A DNA stretch of 64,000 nucleotides from Nitratidesulfovibrio sp. (GCF_040373385.1 NZ_JBDXXH010000005.1:186001-250000); one strand, 5' to 3'. Numbered from the stretch's first letter, positions 16,163 through 25,638 are shown. A program made the numbers and translations. Notes: generated by a model from the letters alone, not told the origin.

Positions 16163-17407
16163 ATGAGTTACTTCCGGAAGCTGGAGACCAGGCTCACCCA
16201 CCTGCAAGAGCTGTTCGACCGCGCCGAGCGCTGGCTCATCGTGATCAACGCCGACCCCGACGCCATGGCCTCTGCCCTGGCGCTGAAGCGCATCATGATC
16301 CACCGCGTGGACGATGTGGTCATCGCCCGCGTCAACGAGATCACCCGGCCCGACAACCTGGCCATGGCCCGCTACCTGCGCATCCCCATGGTCAAGCTTA
16401 CCCCCACGCTGGCCGCCCAGTTCGACCGTTTTGCGGTGGTGGATTCGCAGCCGCACCATCATCCCTCGTTCAAGGACCTGTCCTTCTCGCTGGTCATCGA
16501 CCACCATCCGCTCGTCGAGGAGCACCCGGTGGTGGCCGACTTCAAGGAAATCCGCAACGAGTACGGCGCCACCTCCACCATCATGACCGAGTACCTGTAC
16601 AACCTCGGCATCCGGCCCGGAAAGCTGCTGGCCACGGCGTTGCAGTTCGGCATCAAGACCGACACCGCCAGCTTCGAACGCGCCTTCCACGACGTGGACA
16701 TGCGCGCCTACCGCTACCTGACCAAATTCGCGGACCACAACCTGCTTTCGCGCATCGTGCGCAGCGAATTCCGGCTGCACTGGCTGGACTACTTCTCGCG
16801 GGCGTTCATCAGCATGCACAAGCTGGGCACCGGCCAGTACGTGTACGTGGGCGAGGTGGAAAACCCGGACATCCTGGTGGTCATTGCCGACTTCTTCATG
16901 CGGGTGCACGAAATCCGCTGGGCGGCGGTGTGTGGTGTGTACGGCGACACCATCGTGGTCATCCTGCGCGGCGACGGCATGGGGCGCGACCTTGGCCGCC
17001 ACGCCAGCCTGCAATTCGGCGACGTGGGGTCCGCCGGGGGGCACCGGGCCATGGCCCGGGCCGAGATTCCCCTGGCCGCCGCCGATGGCCGCAACGTGGA
17101 ATTCTTCATCTACAAGCGGTTGCTGGCCCCCCGCAAGAAAATGCGGGCCAAGGTGGAAGCGAAGCCGGAGCAGAAGCCCGACGCGAGACAGGACGCCAGG
17201 CCCGCTGCCGGGGCGGAACCCGCGCCCGGACAGAAGGCCGCCCCAAAGGTTGCCCCGCAAGGTGACCGCAAGCCCGATCAGAAGGCCCCGGCCCCGCTGC
17301 CCGCCGGGCCATCCGGTGCGGCATCCGCTGCGCCGGATGGCGGAGCGCCCGTGGCGGCGAGCGGTGTTGTCGCAATCCCCGCTCCGGTGTCTGCGGACGG
17401 CAAGTAG
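16163..17407 (+). CDS. DHH/DHHA1-family phosphoesterase
   Basis: A 414-residue cytoplasmic protein. The DHH domain has NADPDAMASA near residue 30, an FAVVDSQP strand and the signature DHHP near residue 113. The DHHA1 C-terminal substrate domain includes GDGMGRDLG and a GSAGGHRAMA motif. Members hydrolyse short oligonucleotides, pAp or cyclic dinucleotides; the specific substrate here is unknown. Residues after about 330 form a Lys/Pro/Ala-rich disordered tail. The start ATG 16163 follows GAGGAGATC. Confidence 0.9.
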   Translation: MSYFRKLETRLTHLQELFDRAERWLIVINADPDAMASALALKRIMIHRVDDVVIARVNEITRPDNLAMARYLRIPMVKLTPTLAAQFDRFAVVDSQPHHHPSFKDLSFSLVIDHHPLVEEHPVVADFKEIRNEYGATSTIMTEYLYNLGIRPGKLLATALQFGIKTDTASFERAFHDVDMRAYRYLTKFADHNLLSRIVRSEFRLHWLDYFSRAFISMHKLGTGQYVYVGEVENPDILVVIADFFMRVHEIRWAAVCGVYGDTIVVILRGDGMGRDLGRHASLQFGDVGSAGGHRAMARAEIPLAAADGRNVEFFIYKRLLAPRKKMRAKVEAKPEQKPDARQDARPAAGAEPAPGQKAAPKVAPQGDRKPDQKAPAPLPAGPSGAASAAPDGGAPVAASGVVAIPAPVSADGK

Positions 17408-17583
17408 CGCGCCGTCGGGCCACCCCCCTCATTGGTAGCCGTTTCAACTGCGTGCGTGCTTCGGCCCGCGCGCCGATGCGTTGTGCGGCGTGCCGACGGG
17501 GCGTGCCAACGGGGCGCGGATGCGCGCAGCCAGTCCGTGCTTACCAGCGTCACGGCGTTCCCATGGAACCGTACCTGAAAATG

Positions 17584-17621
17584 GCAAGGCCGCCCTCCGG
17601 GGTTCCGGGGGGCGGCCTTGC
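17584..17621. terminator. Bidirectional hairpin between convergent genes
   Basis: An 11-bp GC-rich stem (17584-17594 with 17611-17621) with further inner pairing. It lies between the DHH gene and the convergent EAL gene. It lacks a T-tract, so its strength is uncertain. Confidence 0.5.
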
Positions 17622-17693
17622 GTGCGGAGGGAAGGGATAGGGAGTCAGCCGGGCGCCGACATGGCAGCGCTGGCCTGGTGCCCGGTTCTGTGG

Positions 17694-19103
17694 CTACGCG
17701 CCGCGCCGCCTGCGGTCGGGGCGGCCCGCGTCGGCGCACAGCACATGGGGCGCGCCCATGGCATCGGTGAAGCGTACCGCCAGGGTCACGCACAGGTTGC
17801 CCGAAGCCCGCGAGATGTACGGGGCGGTCAGGCATTCCTCTATGCCGCTGCGCATGGGCAGGAAATATTCCTTCAGCGAATGGTCGGTGCCGCGCCGCGC
17901 GGGCTGGTAGATGAACCGCCTGCTGGCGGAAAGCCGGTAGGGGTTGCACACCGTGTCCGATATCTGGCGGCCCGCGCCGTCCAGTACGTACAGGCACTCC
18001 AGCTCCGATTCCGCGTTCAGGTAGCGGGCCAGCAGCTTGTCGAAGTCGCCGGGGCAGGCGTGGTGCAAGTCCTCGCGCAGGCGGTGCACGGCGTTGCGCA
18101 GCGTGGCCACGCGGCGTTCCTCTTCCTCCACTTGGGCCAGGGTAAGCGCGGCGTAGGCGCGGGCCACGTTGTGCATGGCCGTGCCGCCCTCGGCCACCGC
18201 CCCTTCCGGCGAGGGGTGCGCGAACAGGAAGCCCTGCATCACGTCGGCACCCAGGTCCATCAGCAGGGCGGCCTCGCGCTCGTGCTCCACGCCTTCGGCC
18301 ACGGTCATGGCCCCGATGCGCCGGGCAAGGCCCACCAGCGCCCGCACCACCTCCTGGCGGTGGAACGAATCGGGCAGTCCGGATACCAGCGAACGGTCCA
18401 GCTTCAGCACGTCGGGCTTCAGGGCGGCGATGCGCTCCAGGTTGGAATGCCCGGCGCCCACGTCGTCCAGCGCCACCAGAAAGCCCAGCCTGCGGTGGCG
18501 CGCGGCGAATTCCATCAGGGCGTCGGTGTCGTCCACCTGCGATTCCACGATCTCCAGCACCACGTTGTTGGGGCTGATTCCCGTGGCTTCGGCCAGCCGC
18601 TGGATGTGCCCGGAACCCACCACGCCGCGTCGCAGCACGGCGGTGTCGATGTTCACGAACAGCAGCAGTTCCGGCCTGCGCCGCACCTGCGGGGCAAAGG
18701 CGGCAAAGGCCCGCTCGCGGCACAGGCGGTCCAGTTCCAAGGCGCTGCCACTGGCTGCTGCGGTGGAAAACATGAGGTCGGGCGGCATCACCGCGCCGCC
18801 GGGCACGCGGCCCCGGCTCAGGGCCTCCATGCCCACCACGGCGCGGCGGCGCACGGAAACCAGCGGCTGGAACAGGGTGAACACGTCGGCTATGGCCACG
18901 CCCGGCACGGGGGTGGCGTGGGCGTGCGCAGGGGGGCCGCAGGTTTCCCCGGCATGGGACGCGCTGGCACGGGTACCCCCGTCTGGGGCTGTTTCCTCAG
19001 GGGGCGCGCCAGCGTGTGCCGCGCCGCGCGCGGCGGAGGTGGCGTGGGTATGCGGTTTGGCGGGCGAGGGGCTGCCTTCGCGCGCCGTGGTCGTGGCGAT
19101 CAT
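17694..19103 (-). CDS. EAL-domain c-di-GMP phosphodiesterase with C-terminal sensor-like domain
   Basis: A 469-residue soluble protein. After an Ala/Gly-rich N-terminal 70 residues comes an EAL domain with its catalytic set visible: EALSR, Asn in FVNID, LEIVES, DDVGAGHSN, LKLD, EGVE and QGFLF. It is therefore probably an active c-di-GMP phosphodiesterase. The last ~130 residues (SDTVCNPYRLSASRRF..., HSLKEYFLPM..., CVTLAVRF) look like a PAS/Cache-type ligand-binding domain placed after EAL, an order known from YkuI-like proteins. ATG 19103 was chosen because the upstream frame is Pro/Arg-rich. Confidence 0.9.
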   Translation of the reverse strand: MIATTTAREGSPSPAKPHTHATSAARGAAHAGAPPEETAPDGGTRASASHAGETCGPPAHAHATPVPGVAIADVFTLFQPLVSVRRRAVVGMEALSRGRVPGGAVMPPDLMFSTAAASGSALELDRLCRERAFAAFAPQVRRRPELLLFVNIDTAVLRRGVVGSGHIQRLAEATGISPNNVVLEIVESQVDDTDALMEFAARHRRLGFLVALDDVGAGHSNLERIAALKPDVLKLDRSLVSGLPDSFHRQEVVRALVGLARRIGAMTVAEGVEHEREAALLMDLGADVMQGFLFAHPSPEGAVAEGGTAMHNVARAYAALTLAQVEEEERRVATLRNAVHRLREDLHHACPGDFDKLLARYLNAESELECLYVLDGAGRQISDTVCNPYRLSASRRFIYQPARRGTDHSLKEYFLPMRSGIEECLTAPYISRASGNLCVTLAVRFTDAMGAPHVLCADAGRPDRRRRGA

Positions 19104-19242
19104 GTGGTCGTCTCGTGGGCGCGGCAGCGCGCTGGCAAAAAAGGGCCGGACCGGGGCGGCGGGCGGGGGAAGGGTGCCCCGGTCCGGCGGAGGGTGCGGG
19201 CGGCGGGGGTTGCTGGGGTGTCGCCGCCCGTTCACGCCGTTG

Positions 19243-19866
19243 TCAGTTCCTTCGCCAAGGCGAGGAACCGTGCGTGATTCCGTCGGGTTGCAGGTGGAGC
19301 GGCAGGGTGCTCCTCCCGGCGGAACGCTGCACGGAAGGAACCGCGAAGCCGGGCGCAGAACCTGCGCCGGGGGCTTCCGGCGGAAAGCCACCACCCGTTG
19401 CGCCGGTGTGTTCCCCGTAGCGGGAAGTTCCGTGCGCACGGGCTGACAATGGTGTCGCGTTGTCGAAAAGGCCTTCGCCAGCGTTCGGGCTGGCGTGCGG
19501 GGGCAGGTACAGCAGGCTGCGCAGCGAGGCGGCGACCACATGCATGGTGAACACCAGCCAAGCGCAGACCAGGGCCGCGCAGGCGATGCGGGCCGGGTCG
19601 CCGGGCAGGGCGGCGGCAATCACGCCCAGCCCGGCCGCCAGAAGGCACGAGAGCCCCGGCGCAAGGCCGCGCGAGGTGTGGCCGGGCGTGTCGCAGGCAC
19701 GTCCGGCGCCCGCGGGCGGCGCTGGAATGGTGGAGCCTTCGGTCGCACCGTGGTACGTGAACGGCAGCACGTCCGCGTGGGCACCGGCAACCATGACCAT
19801 GGCGCGCCCCGCGCCGTGGCGGCGGAGTGCATGGCTGGCTGGCGTGTGGCGTGGCGCGGCGTGCAT
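19243..19866 (-). CDS. Hypothetical membrane protein (two predicted helices)
   Basis: An open frame whose middle encodes two convincing hydrophobic segments (LSCLLAAGLGVIAAALPG and ARIACAALVCAWLVFTMHVV). They are followed by a Gly/Pro/Ser-rich tail of about 80 residues. It lies upstream of the EAL gene on the same strand. No family was recognised. The start is uncertain (ATG 19866, 19800 or 19794), and the flanks look compositionally ordinary, so it could be spurious. Confidence 0.4.
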   Translation of the reverse strand: MHAAPRHTPASHALRRHGAGRAMVMVAGAHADVLPFTYHGATEGSTIPAPPAGAGRACDTPGHTSRGLAPGLSCLLAAGLGVIAAALPGDPARIACAALVCAWLVFTMHVVAASLRSLLYLPPHASPNAGEGLFDNATPLSARAHGTSRYGEHTGATGGGFPPEAPGAGSAPGFAVPSVQRSAGRSTLPLHLQPDGITHGSSPWRRN

Positions 19867-20178
19867 GGCAGTGTCCCGTATCCGGGCGGCAGGGGCCCGC
19901 AAGATTCTGTTTCTGTCGATGCCCCTTCCGGCGGCAGCCGGTGCGGGGCGGCACGGCGGCACCATGCCGTCCGTGCTGAAAGGATAGCAAAACAGGGGCC
20001 AACGGCGGCAACCCGGCGAATTTCAAGGCGTCGCGGGTGGCGAGGCAGGCGTACGAGAGTCTGCGGCGTGTGTTATAATGACAAATTTGAACATGAAGCG
20101 CGTGCTTGCAGGAACAAAAACGTAAACTGAAGAGTGTTTTGCAGGGCGAAAAAGTGGGCGTTTTCCCGAACATTCCGC

Positions 20179-20208
20179 TTGACAGCCTTTGCGGGGCGGG
20201 CGTAGGTA
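20179..20208 (+). promoter_or_regulatory. Sigma70-type promoter of the aromatic amino acid operon
   Basis: A perfect TTGACA (20179-20184), an 18-base spacer and TAGGTA (20203-20208). It would start transcription about 36 bases before the aromatic leader peptide. A second TATAAT occurs at 20074 but has no good -35 box. Confidence 0.65.
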
Positions 20209-20250
20209 TCGCGAAACACCTGAAACGGATAACGTCAGGACACCACGACA

Positions 20251-20355
20251 ATGCATTCCACCTCCGCCACCTTCACCACTGCCTATCGTACCAACTATTA
20301 CTTTTGGTACTTTTTTAGCTATGGAGAAGCCCGTGGCCGCATGGAGCGTGCGTAA
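20251..20355 (+). CDS. Attenuator leader peptide rich in Tyr, Phe and Trp
   Basis: A 34-codon frame too short for normal gene calling. Its core reads NYYFWYFFSYG; the peptide has five Tyr, four Phe and one Trp. AGGA lies ten bases before the ATG. The following RNA has two mutually exclusive structures. Positions 20329-20338 can pair over ten bases (one G-U) with 20393-20402, and this prevents the terminator at 20389-20421. A ribosome starved for aromatic tRNAs stalls on the run at 20296-20316 and leaves 20329-20338 free, so transcription continues. A ribosome reaching the stop codon covers it, so transcription ends. Likely senses all three aromatic amino acids. Confidence 0.88.
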   Translation: MHSTSATFTTAYRTNYYFWYFFSYGEARGRMERA

Positions 20356-20388
20356 GCATCTGACGAGGGTGTAAACACACGAAGACTC

Positions 20389-20432
20389 AAGGGGCCGCGG
20401 GCGAAAAGCCGGCGGCCCCTTTCTGTTTTTTT
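20389..20432 (+). terminator. Attenuator terminator of the aromatic operon
   Basis: A 10-bp stem (20389-20398 with 20412-20421), an inner GGC/GCC pairing, then TTCTGTTTTTTT. The competing antiterminator uses 20329-20338 with 20393-20402. The next 230 bases to the first gene contain only further GC hairpins (for example around 20550-20566). Confidence 0.9.
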
Positions 20433-20659
20433 CGGCGGTGCGTTACGCGCGGCGCACCCCGAAAACGTGTGATCCGGAAGACCGGGCGCCCCGCAAGGCC
20501 GCCCGAGGTCCGACGCCTGACGCTGCCGCATCAGCAGTACCCGGTACGCGGGGGGATTGCCCCCCGGCGCCCGCGACCCGACGGTCCGGGCGCAAGGCAA
20601 GGAAACACCACCACGGCCAGTTGCGCCGCAACCTTTCCGAAAGATCAGGGGAACATACG

Positions 20660-21457
20660 ATGCAAATCGGCAAAAGAATCAGGATGGAGCGCATTTTCAA
20701 TCGAAAAACCGGGCGCGCCGTCATCGTGCCGCTGGACCACGGCGTGAGCGTGGGGCCCATCTACGGCCTTGTGGACATGCGTGAGACCGTGAACCAGGTG
20801 GCCGAGGGCGGCGCGGATGCCGTGCTCATGCACAAGGGCCTGGTGCGCTGTGGCCACCGCGAGGGTGGCCGTGACGTGGGCCTCATCATCCACCTTTCCG
20901 CATCCACCTCCCTTTCCCCCCGCCCCAATGCCAAGACCCTGGTCGCCACCGTGGAAGACGCCATCAAGCACGGCGCCGACGGCGTGTCCGTCCACGTGAA
21001 CCTTGGCGACGAGACCGAACGCGACATGCTGGCCGACCTTGGCCGCGTGGCCACCGTGGCCAACGACTGGGGCATGCCGCTTCTGGCCATGATGTACGCC
21101 CGCGGCCCCCGCATCAAGAACGAGTTCGATCCCGAAGTGGTGGCCCATGCCGCCCGCGTGGGTGTGGAGCTGGGCGCCGACGTGGTCAAGGTGGCCTACA
21201 CCGGCGACATGGACAGCTTCGCCCACGTGGTGGCCTCGTGCTGCGTGCCCGTGGTCATCGCGGGCGGTCCCAAGCTGGATTCCACCCGCTCGTTCCTGCA
21301 GATGGTCCACGACGCGGTGCGCGCTGGCGCTGCCGGTCTTTCCGTGGGCCGCAACATCTTTCAGCATGAACGCACCCCTGCCCTCGTCAAGGCCCTGCGC
21401 GGCCTGGTGCACGAGGATTGGGATGTGGAGCAGGCGATGGCTCTCGTCGGCGAATAG
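20660..21457 (+). CDS. 2-amino-3,7-dideoxy-D-threo-hept-6-ulosonate synthase (class I aldolase fold)
   Basis: A 265-residue TIM-barrel enzyme of the fructose-bisphosphate aldolase class I/ADH synthase family. Seen: [12 protein letters not shown] (catalytic Asp), [18 protein letters not shown], the Schiff-base lysine in [17 protein letters not shown] and [10 protein letters not shown]. In methanogens and some sulfate reducers this enzyme makes ADH from 6-deoxy-5-ketofructose phosphate and aspartate semialdehyde. It replaces DAHP synthase as the first step to dehydroquinate. The next gene, DHQ synthase II, performs the second step, which supports this over a plain aldolase. First structural gene after the attenuator. 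Confidence 0.88.
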   Translation: MQIGKRIRMERIFNRKTGRAVIVPLDHGVSVGPIYGLVDMRETVNQVAEGGADAVLMHKGLVRCGHREGGRDVGLIIHLSASTSLSPRPNAKTLVATVEDAIKHGADGVSVHVNLGDETERDMLADLGRVATVANDWGMPLLAMMYARGPRIKNEFDPEVVAHAARVGVELGADVVKVAYTGDMDSFAHVVASCCVPVVIAGGPKLDSTRSFLQMVHDAVRAGAAGLSVGRNIFQHERTPALVKALRGLVHEDWDVEQAMALVGE

Positions 21458-21499
21458 CTTCCCGCGGCGTATCGGCGCGCGGGCGGTGTCGGACGGCGG

Positions 21500-21635
21500 C
21501 TTCCGGTCGGTCACGTACCAAAGAGTACGCTCCCTCCCGGAATCCTTGTCCTCCTTGCCGGCGCACCGATACGCGCGCGGGAAGCGGTCGGGTTCGAGCG
21601 GTTGCCATCTCCTTGCCAGAGAACGAAATTGCTCT
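21500..21635 (+). repeat. Dispersed element, copy 1
   Basis: Intergenic sequence containing CCGGTCGGTCACGTAC, a short CGTAC/GTACG hairpin, GAGTACGCTCCCT, and a distal CTTGCCAGAGAACGAAAT. The same ordered words occur at 30600-30712 and 41722-41881. The remainder of 21458-21783 shows nothing else. Confidence 0.65.
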
Positions 21636-21783
21636 GAATCCCGACACGCCCGAAGAGGCCCGAGCTCCTCGCCTGATGAACTGGAATGTCCTTGTTCCTT
21701 CAGAATGGGCGGCCCCTGCTGTGGCCGCACTCTGGGTGGGTTGAAAGAGCGGTTCGCCGCCATGACAAAAATGTGAGGGGTTG

Positions 21784-22755
21784 ATGCGGACCATTCTTTT
21801 CAAGAGCGTGCCTTTCGACAAGGGTCTGGTGACCCTGGCCCTGGAGTCGGGCGTGGACGGCATCATCGTGCCGCGCGCCCAGGTGGATTCGGTGGCGGCG
21901 CTGGCCAGGTGCCGGGTGCTGGCCGACGAGGACGTGGCGACCATAGCGCTGGCGGCCAAGGCCGACGAAGAGGACGCCGCCGCGCGTCTGGCGCGGGGCG
22001 AAACCGTGGTGCTGGCGCGCGGGTGGGAGATCATTCCGGTGGAGAATCTGTTGGCCCAGTCCGACGATGTGGCCGTGGAAGTGGCCGACCTTTCCGAGGC
22101 GCGCCTTGCGGCGGGCATTCTGGAGCGGGGCGTGTCCACCGTGGTGGTGCTGCCCGAGGGCGCAGGCGAACTGAAGTCCATCGTGGCCGACCTCAAGCTG
22201 TCGCAGGGCTGCATGGACCTGGTCCCCGGCGTGGTCACGGCGGTGGAGAACGTGGGCCTTGGCCACCGGGTGTGCGTGGACACCATGTCCATGCTGCGCC
22301 GGGGGCAGGGCATGCTGGTGGGCAATTCCAGCGCGTTCACCTTCCTGGTGCACGCCGAGACGGAACACAACGAATACGTGGCCGCGCGGCCGTTCCGCAT
22401 CAATGCCGGTGCCGTGCACGCCTATGCCCAGATGCCCGGCGACAGGACCACCTATCTTGAGGAACTGCGCGCAGGCGACGAGGTGCTCATCGTCAGTGCC
22501 GACGGTTCCACCACCGTGGCCACCGTGGGCAGGCTGAAGGTGGAGGCGCGCCCCATGCTGCTGGTGCGCGCGAAAGTGGGCGACGTGGAGGGCGCGGTGT
22601 TCCTGCAGAACGCGGAAACCATCCGCTTGACCCGCCCGGACGGCACCCCGGTGAGCGTGGTGAGCCTGAAGGAAGGCGACCAGATCCTGTGCCGCACCGA
22701 TTGCGCGGGCCGTCACTTCGGCATGCGCATCAAGGAGGACATCAAGGAATGCTGA
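21784..22755 (+). CDS. 3-dehydroquinate synthase II (archaeal type)
   Basis: A 323-residue protein of the AroB-prime/MJ1249 family, which oxidatively deaminates and cyclises ADH to 3-dehydroquinate with NAD. It is unrelated to classical AroB. Visible blocks are GVDGIIVPR, CMDLVPGVVTAVENVG (with VCVDTMSML), GQGMLVGNSSAFTFLVHAE and RPFRINAGAVHAY. GAGGGG precedes ATG 21784 by three bases; a TTG directly upstream is unlikely to be used. It acts with the preceding ADH synthase. Confidence 0.92.
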   Translation: MRTILFKSVPFDKGLVTLALESGVDGIIVPRAQVDSVAALARCRVLADEDVATIALAAKADEEDAAARLARGETVVLARGWEIIPVENLLAQSDDVAVEVADLSEARLAAGILERGVSTVVVLPEGAGELKSIVADLKLSQGCMDLVPGVVTAVENVGLGHRVCVDTMSMLRRGQGMLVGNSSAFTFLVHAETEHNEYVAARPFRINAGAVHAYAQMPGDRTTYLEELRAGDEVLIVSADGSTTVATVGRLKVEARPMLLVRAKVGDVEGAVFLQNAETIRLTRPDGTPVSVVSLKEGDQILCRTDCAGRHFGMRIKEDIKEC

Positions 22756-22789
22756 TGCGCACCACGATGCAACGCCGGGGGAAGCGGCC

Positions 22790-24010
22790 ATGAGCCTCAC
22801 CGACGACAAGGACCCCCATTGGCGCGGGGATGACGTAGCCGCCAGCGCCGCCCACTCCCCCAACGGCACGGACGACGGCGCAACCCCGGCCTCGCCGTCT
22901 GCCGATCCGGAAGCCGCCCTGGCCGGGCGTTTGGGGCAGATCCGCCACGAGATCGACGGGCTGGACGGCGACCTGCTGCACCTGTTGAACCGCCGCGCCT
23001 CGCTGAGCCTGGAGGTGGGCCGCATCAAGGCCGACGACGCGGGCATCGTGTTCAAGCCCTTTCGCGAGCGCGAGGTGCTGGAAAATCTCATGGCCGCCAA
23101 CGTCGGGCCGCTGCCCAACGAGCACCTGCGCTCCATCTGGCGCGAGATTCTTTCCTCCTCGCGCAGCCTGCAACGGCCCCAGAAGGTGGCCTACCTTGGG
23201 CCGGAGGGCACCTTTTCGTACTTTGCGGGCGTGGAATTTCTCGGCAAGGCCGTGGAATACATGCCGCACAAGGATCTGGACGGGGTGTTCCGCGCCGTGC
23301 ACGACCGGCAGTGCGAGCTTGGCGTGGTGCCGCTGGAAAATTCGCTGCACGGCACCGTGGGGCAGAGTCTGGACCTGTTCCTGTCGCACGAGGTATTCAT
23401 CCAGTCCGAGCTGTTCTGCCGCATCAGCCATTGCCTGCTGACCACGGAAACCAGCCTGGCCGACGTGACCACGGTGTACTCGCACCCGCAGCCGCTGGCC
23501 CAGTGCGGCGGCTGGCTGCGCCAGGCCCTGCCGGGGGCGCGGATCATCCCGGCGGATTCCACCGCATCGGCGGCGCGCCGGGTGGTGGGCGAGAAGGGCG
23601 CGGCGGCCATCGGACACCGCAGCCTGGCCACACTGCTGGGGCTGAACATTCTGGCGCGTGGCATAGAGGATCAGCCGGACAACTGGACGCGCTTCGTGGT
23701 CATCGGCCCCGCTCCGGCGGGCCAGCCCGGCACGGACAAGACCTCCATGCTGTTCTCCGTGCCGGACAGGCCCGGTGCGCTGGCCGAGGTGCTGAACCTG
23801 CTGGCCCGCGAAGGCATCAACATGAAGAAGCTGGAATCGCGGCCCCTGCGTGGCGAAAAATGGAAATACGTGTTCTTCGTGGACGTGGAATGCGACCTTG
23901 GCAACGAGGACTACGGCCGGGTAGTGCATGAACTGCGCAGGCTGTGTCATACCCTCAGGATTTTGGGGAGCTACCCCGCCGGGCCGCAGCTTGATATGAG
24001 TGGTGACTAG
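22790..24010 (+). CDS. pheA: Bifunctional chorismate mutase / prephenate dehydratase (P-protein)
   Basis: A 406-residue protein. A variable N-terminus is followed by an AroQ chorismate mutase domain (about 48-125: IRHEIDGLDGDLLHLLNRRA... VGRIK). Prephenate dehydratase then starts at KVAYLGPEGTFSYFA and contains GVVPLENSLHGTV, STASAA and the catalytic NWTRFVVIG. A C-terminal ACT domain (SMLFSVPDRPGALAEVL...KKLESRP) gives phenylalanine feedback. It makes phenylpyruvate from chorismate. The start lies 34 bases after the DHQ synthase II stop. Confidence 0.95.
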   Translation: MSLTDDKDPHWRGDDVAASAAHSPNGTDDGATPASPSADPEAALAGRLGQIRHEIDGLDGDLLHLLNRRASLSLEVGRIKADDAGIVFKPFREREVLENLMAANVGPLPNEHLRSIWREILSSSRSLQRPQKVAYLGPEGTFSYFAGVEFLGKAVEYMPHKDLDGVFRAVHDRQCELGVVPLENSLHGTVGQSLDLFLSHEVFIQSELFCRISHCLLTTETSLADVTTVYSHPQPLAQCGGWLRQALPGARIIPADSTASAARRVVGEKGAAAIGHRSLATLLGLNILARGIEDQPDNWTRFVVIGPAPAGQPGTDKTSMLFSVPDRPGALAEVLNLLAREGINMKKLESRPLRGEKWKYVFFVDVECDLGNEDYGRVVHELRRLCHTLRILGSYPAGPQLDMSGD

Positions 24011-24109
24011 CGCGGCGCGACCTTTTGTCCTCTGGCATCGTCAGGCATCGCCTTTCCTTACCGCGCGTGCCGTCGATGACGGTGGCAGGCACGGCAGGGT
24101 GAATCAAGG

Positions 24110-24240
24110 TTCTCCAACCCCCAAATAAAAAGTTTGGGGGGAGCGGCAGCCGTTAGGCGAGCGCGCAGCGCGAGCCTTACGGATGGCGACAGCAAAGCTG
24201 GGGTCCGGGGGAAGGAGACCCTTTCCCAAAGGGTCCCTTC
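24110..24240. repeat. GC-rich palindromic intergenic element between pheA and aroA
   Basis: It contains a CCCCCAAA...TTTGGGGG hairpin, a palindrome-rich middle and a long GGGGGAAGGAGACCCTTT/AAAGGGTCCCTTCCCCC hairpin. No T-tract follows, so it is unlikely to stop transcription fully. It resembles multi-copy intergenic palindromes known in Desulfovibrio genomes, recalled and not checked. Confidence 0.55.
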
Positions 24241-24282
24241 CCCCGGTGGCTCTTCTTCCCATACGGATTGCCAAAAGGATTC

Positions 24283-25638
24283 ATGATGGAAAGCAAACGT
24301 GAAACCGTGATCGTGGCGGCGCCGCCGTCCAAGTCGGTGTCGCACCGCATGTTGATCGGGGCGGCACTGGCGGCGGGTGATTCGGTGGTGGAGCACGTGC
24401 TGGAAAGCCGCGACATCGAGCGCACGGCGGACATCTTGCGGGCTGCGGGCGCGCGCATAGAGCGGCAGGGCGACGGCAGGTTCGCGGTGTCGGGCGTGGC
24501 GGGCACGCCTGCGGGCGGATTCGACGCGCCGGCATCGTGCGACGTGCACGAATCGGGCACCACTTGCCGCCTGCTGACGGCGGTACTTGCGGCGGGCAAG
24601 GGCCAGTTCCGCATCCACGGTGCGCCGCGCATGCACGAACGGCCCATCGGCGAACTGGTGGACGTGCTGCGCGGGCGCGGGGTGCGCGTGACCTATGAAG
24701 GCCGCGAAGGCTGCCCGCCCCTGCTCATCGATTCCGACGGCATGTCCGGCGGGGCGACCGCCATCGGCCTTGGCGAATCCAGCCAGTACCTGTCGGGGCT
24801 GTTGCTGGCCGCGCCGCTTACCAGCGGGCTGACCATCGAGGTTTCCGGCGACAAGGTGGTGTCGTGGCCGTACGTGGCCCTGACCCTGCAAGCGCTGGAA
24901 GACTTCGGCATCGGCTTTCGCGTGGAAACGCGCGAAACCCCGCGCGGCAAGTGGCAGGCCGACGACTGGAGAATGTTGCGTGAAGTTCGGCCCGGCCTGG
25001 TACGCTTCGTGGTGTCGCCGGGGGTGTACCGCGCGGGCAACTACCGCGTGGAGGGCGACTGGTCCAATGCCTCGTACTTCCTGGCGGCGGGGGCCGTGGG
25101 GCCGCGCCCGGTGCGCGTGGCGGGCCTGCGGGTGGATTCGTTGCAGGGCGACAGGGCCATGCTGGACATCCTTGGCCGCATGGGCGCGCGCTTCGAGCGG
25201 GCCGACAACGGCGTGGTGGTGGCGCCTTCCAGCCTGACCGGGGTGGAAGTGGACATGGGCCACTGCCCGGACCTGGTGCCCACGGTGGCGGCCACGGCGG
25301 CCTTTGCGCAGGGCGTGACCACCATCCGCAACGTGGCGCACCTGCGCATCAAGGAATGCGACCGGCTGTCCGCCCCGGCGGCGGAATTGCGCAAGGCCGG
25401 GGTGCGGGTGGAGGAACTGGACGACGGCCTCGTGGTGCACGGTTCGCTGCGTAGCGGCGGTCCGGCCCCGGTTGTTGACGAAAAAGTGATGCCATTTTTG
25501 TCATACGGCGATCATCGCATGGCCATGAGTCTTGCGCTTCTGGGGTTTGCCGGGGTACAGGTGGCTTTGGACGACCCGGCCTGCGTGGCCAAGTCGTTCC
25601 CGCATTTCTGGAACGAGTGGGAAAAGGTACGCGCATGA
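24283..25638 (+). CDS. aroA: 3-phosphoshikimate 1-carboxyvinyltransferase (EPSP synthase)
   Basis: A 451-residue protein. Seen: APPSKSVSHRML (phosphate-binding lysine and arginine), ESGTTCRLL, the active-site lysine in VSGDKVVSWPYV, DLVPTVAATAAFA, HLRIKECDRL and FLSYGDHRMAMSLAL near the end. It condenses shikimate-3-phosphate with PEP in the common aromatic pathway. ATG 24283 follows AAGG; the adjacent ATG 24286 is equally possible. Its stop overlaps the tyrA start (ATGA). Confidence 0.95.
   Translation: MMESKRETVIVAAPPSKSVSHRMLIGAALAAGDSVVEHVLESRDIERTADILRAAGARIERQGDGRFAVSGVAGTPAGGFDAPASCDVHESGTTCRLLTAVLAAGKGQFRIHGAPRMHERPIGELVDVLRGRGVRVTYEGREGCPPLLIDSDGMSGGATAIGLGESSQYLSGLLLAAPLTSGLTIEVSGDKVVSWPYVALTLQALEDFGIGFRVETRETPRGKWQADDWRMLREVRPGLVRFVVSPGVYRAGNYRVEGDWSNASYFLAAGAVGPRPVRVAGLRVDSLQGDRAMLDILGRMGARFERADNGVVVAPSSLTGVEVDMGHCPDLVPTVAATAAFAQGVTTIRNVAHLRIKECDRLSAPAAELRKAGVRVEELDDGLVVHGSLRSGGPAPVVDEKVMPFLSYGDHRMAMSLALLGFAGVQVALDDPACVAKSFPHFWNEWEKVRA

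Noticed and set aside
21591..21606. tRNA T-arm-like GGTTCGAGCG
   Set aside because: No acceptor, D or anticodon stems surround it; part of the dispersed element region.
24110..24240. Transcription attenuator before aroA
   Set aside because: Hairpins are strong but lack a T-tract and any leader peptide; treated as palindromic intergenic element.
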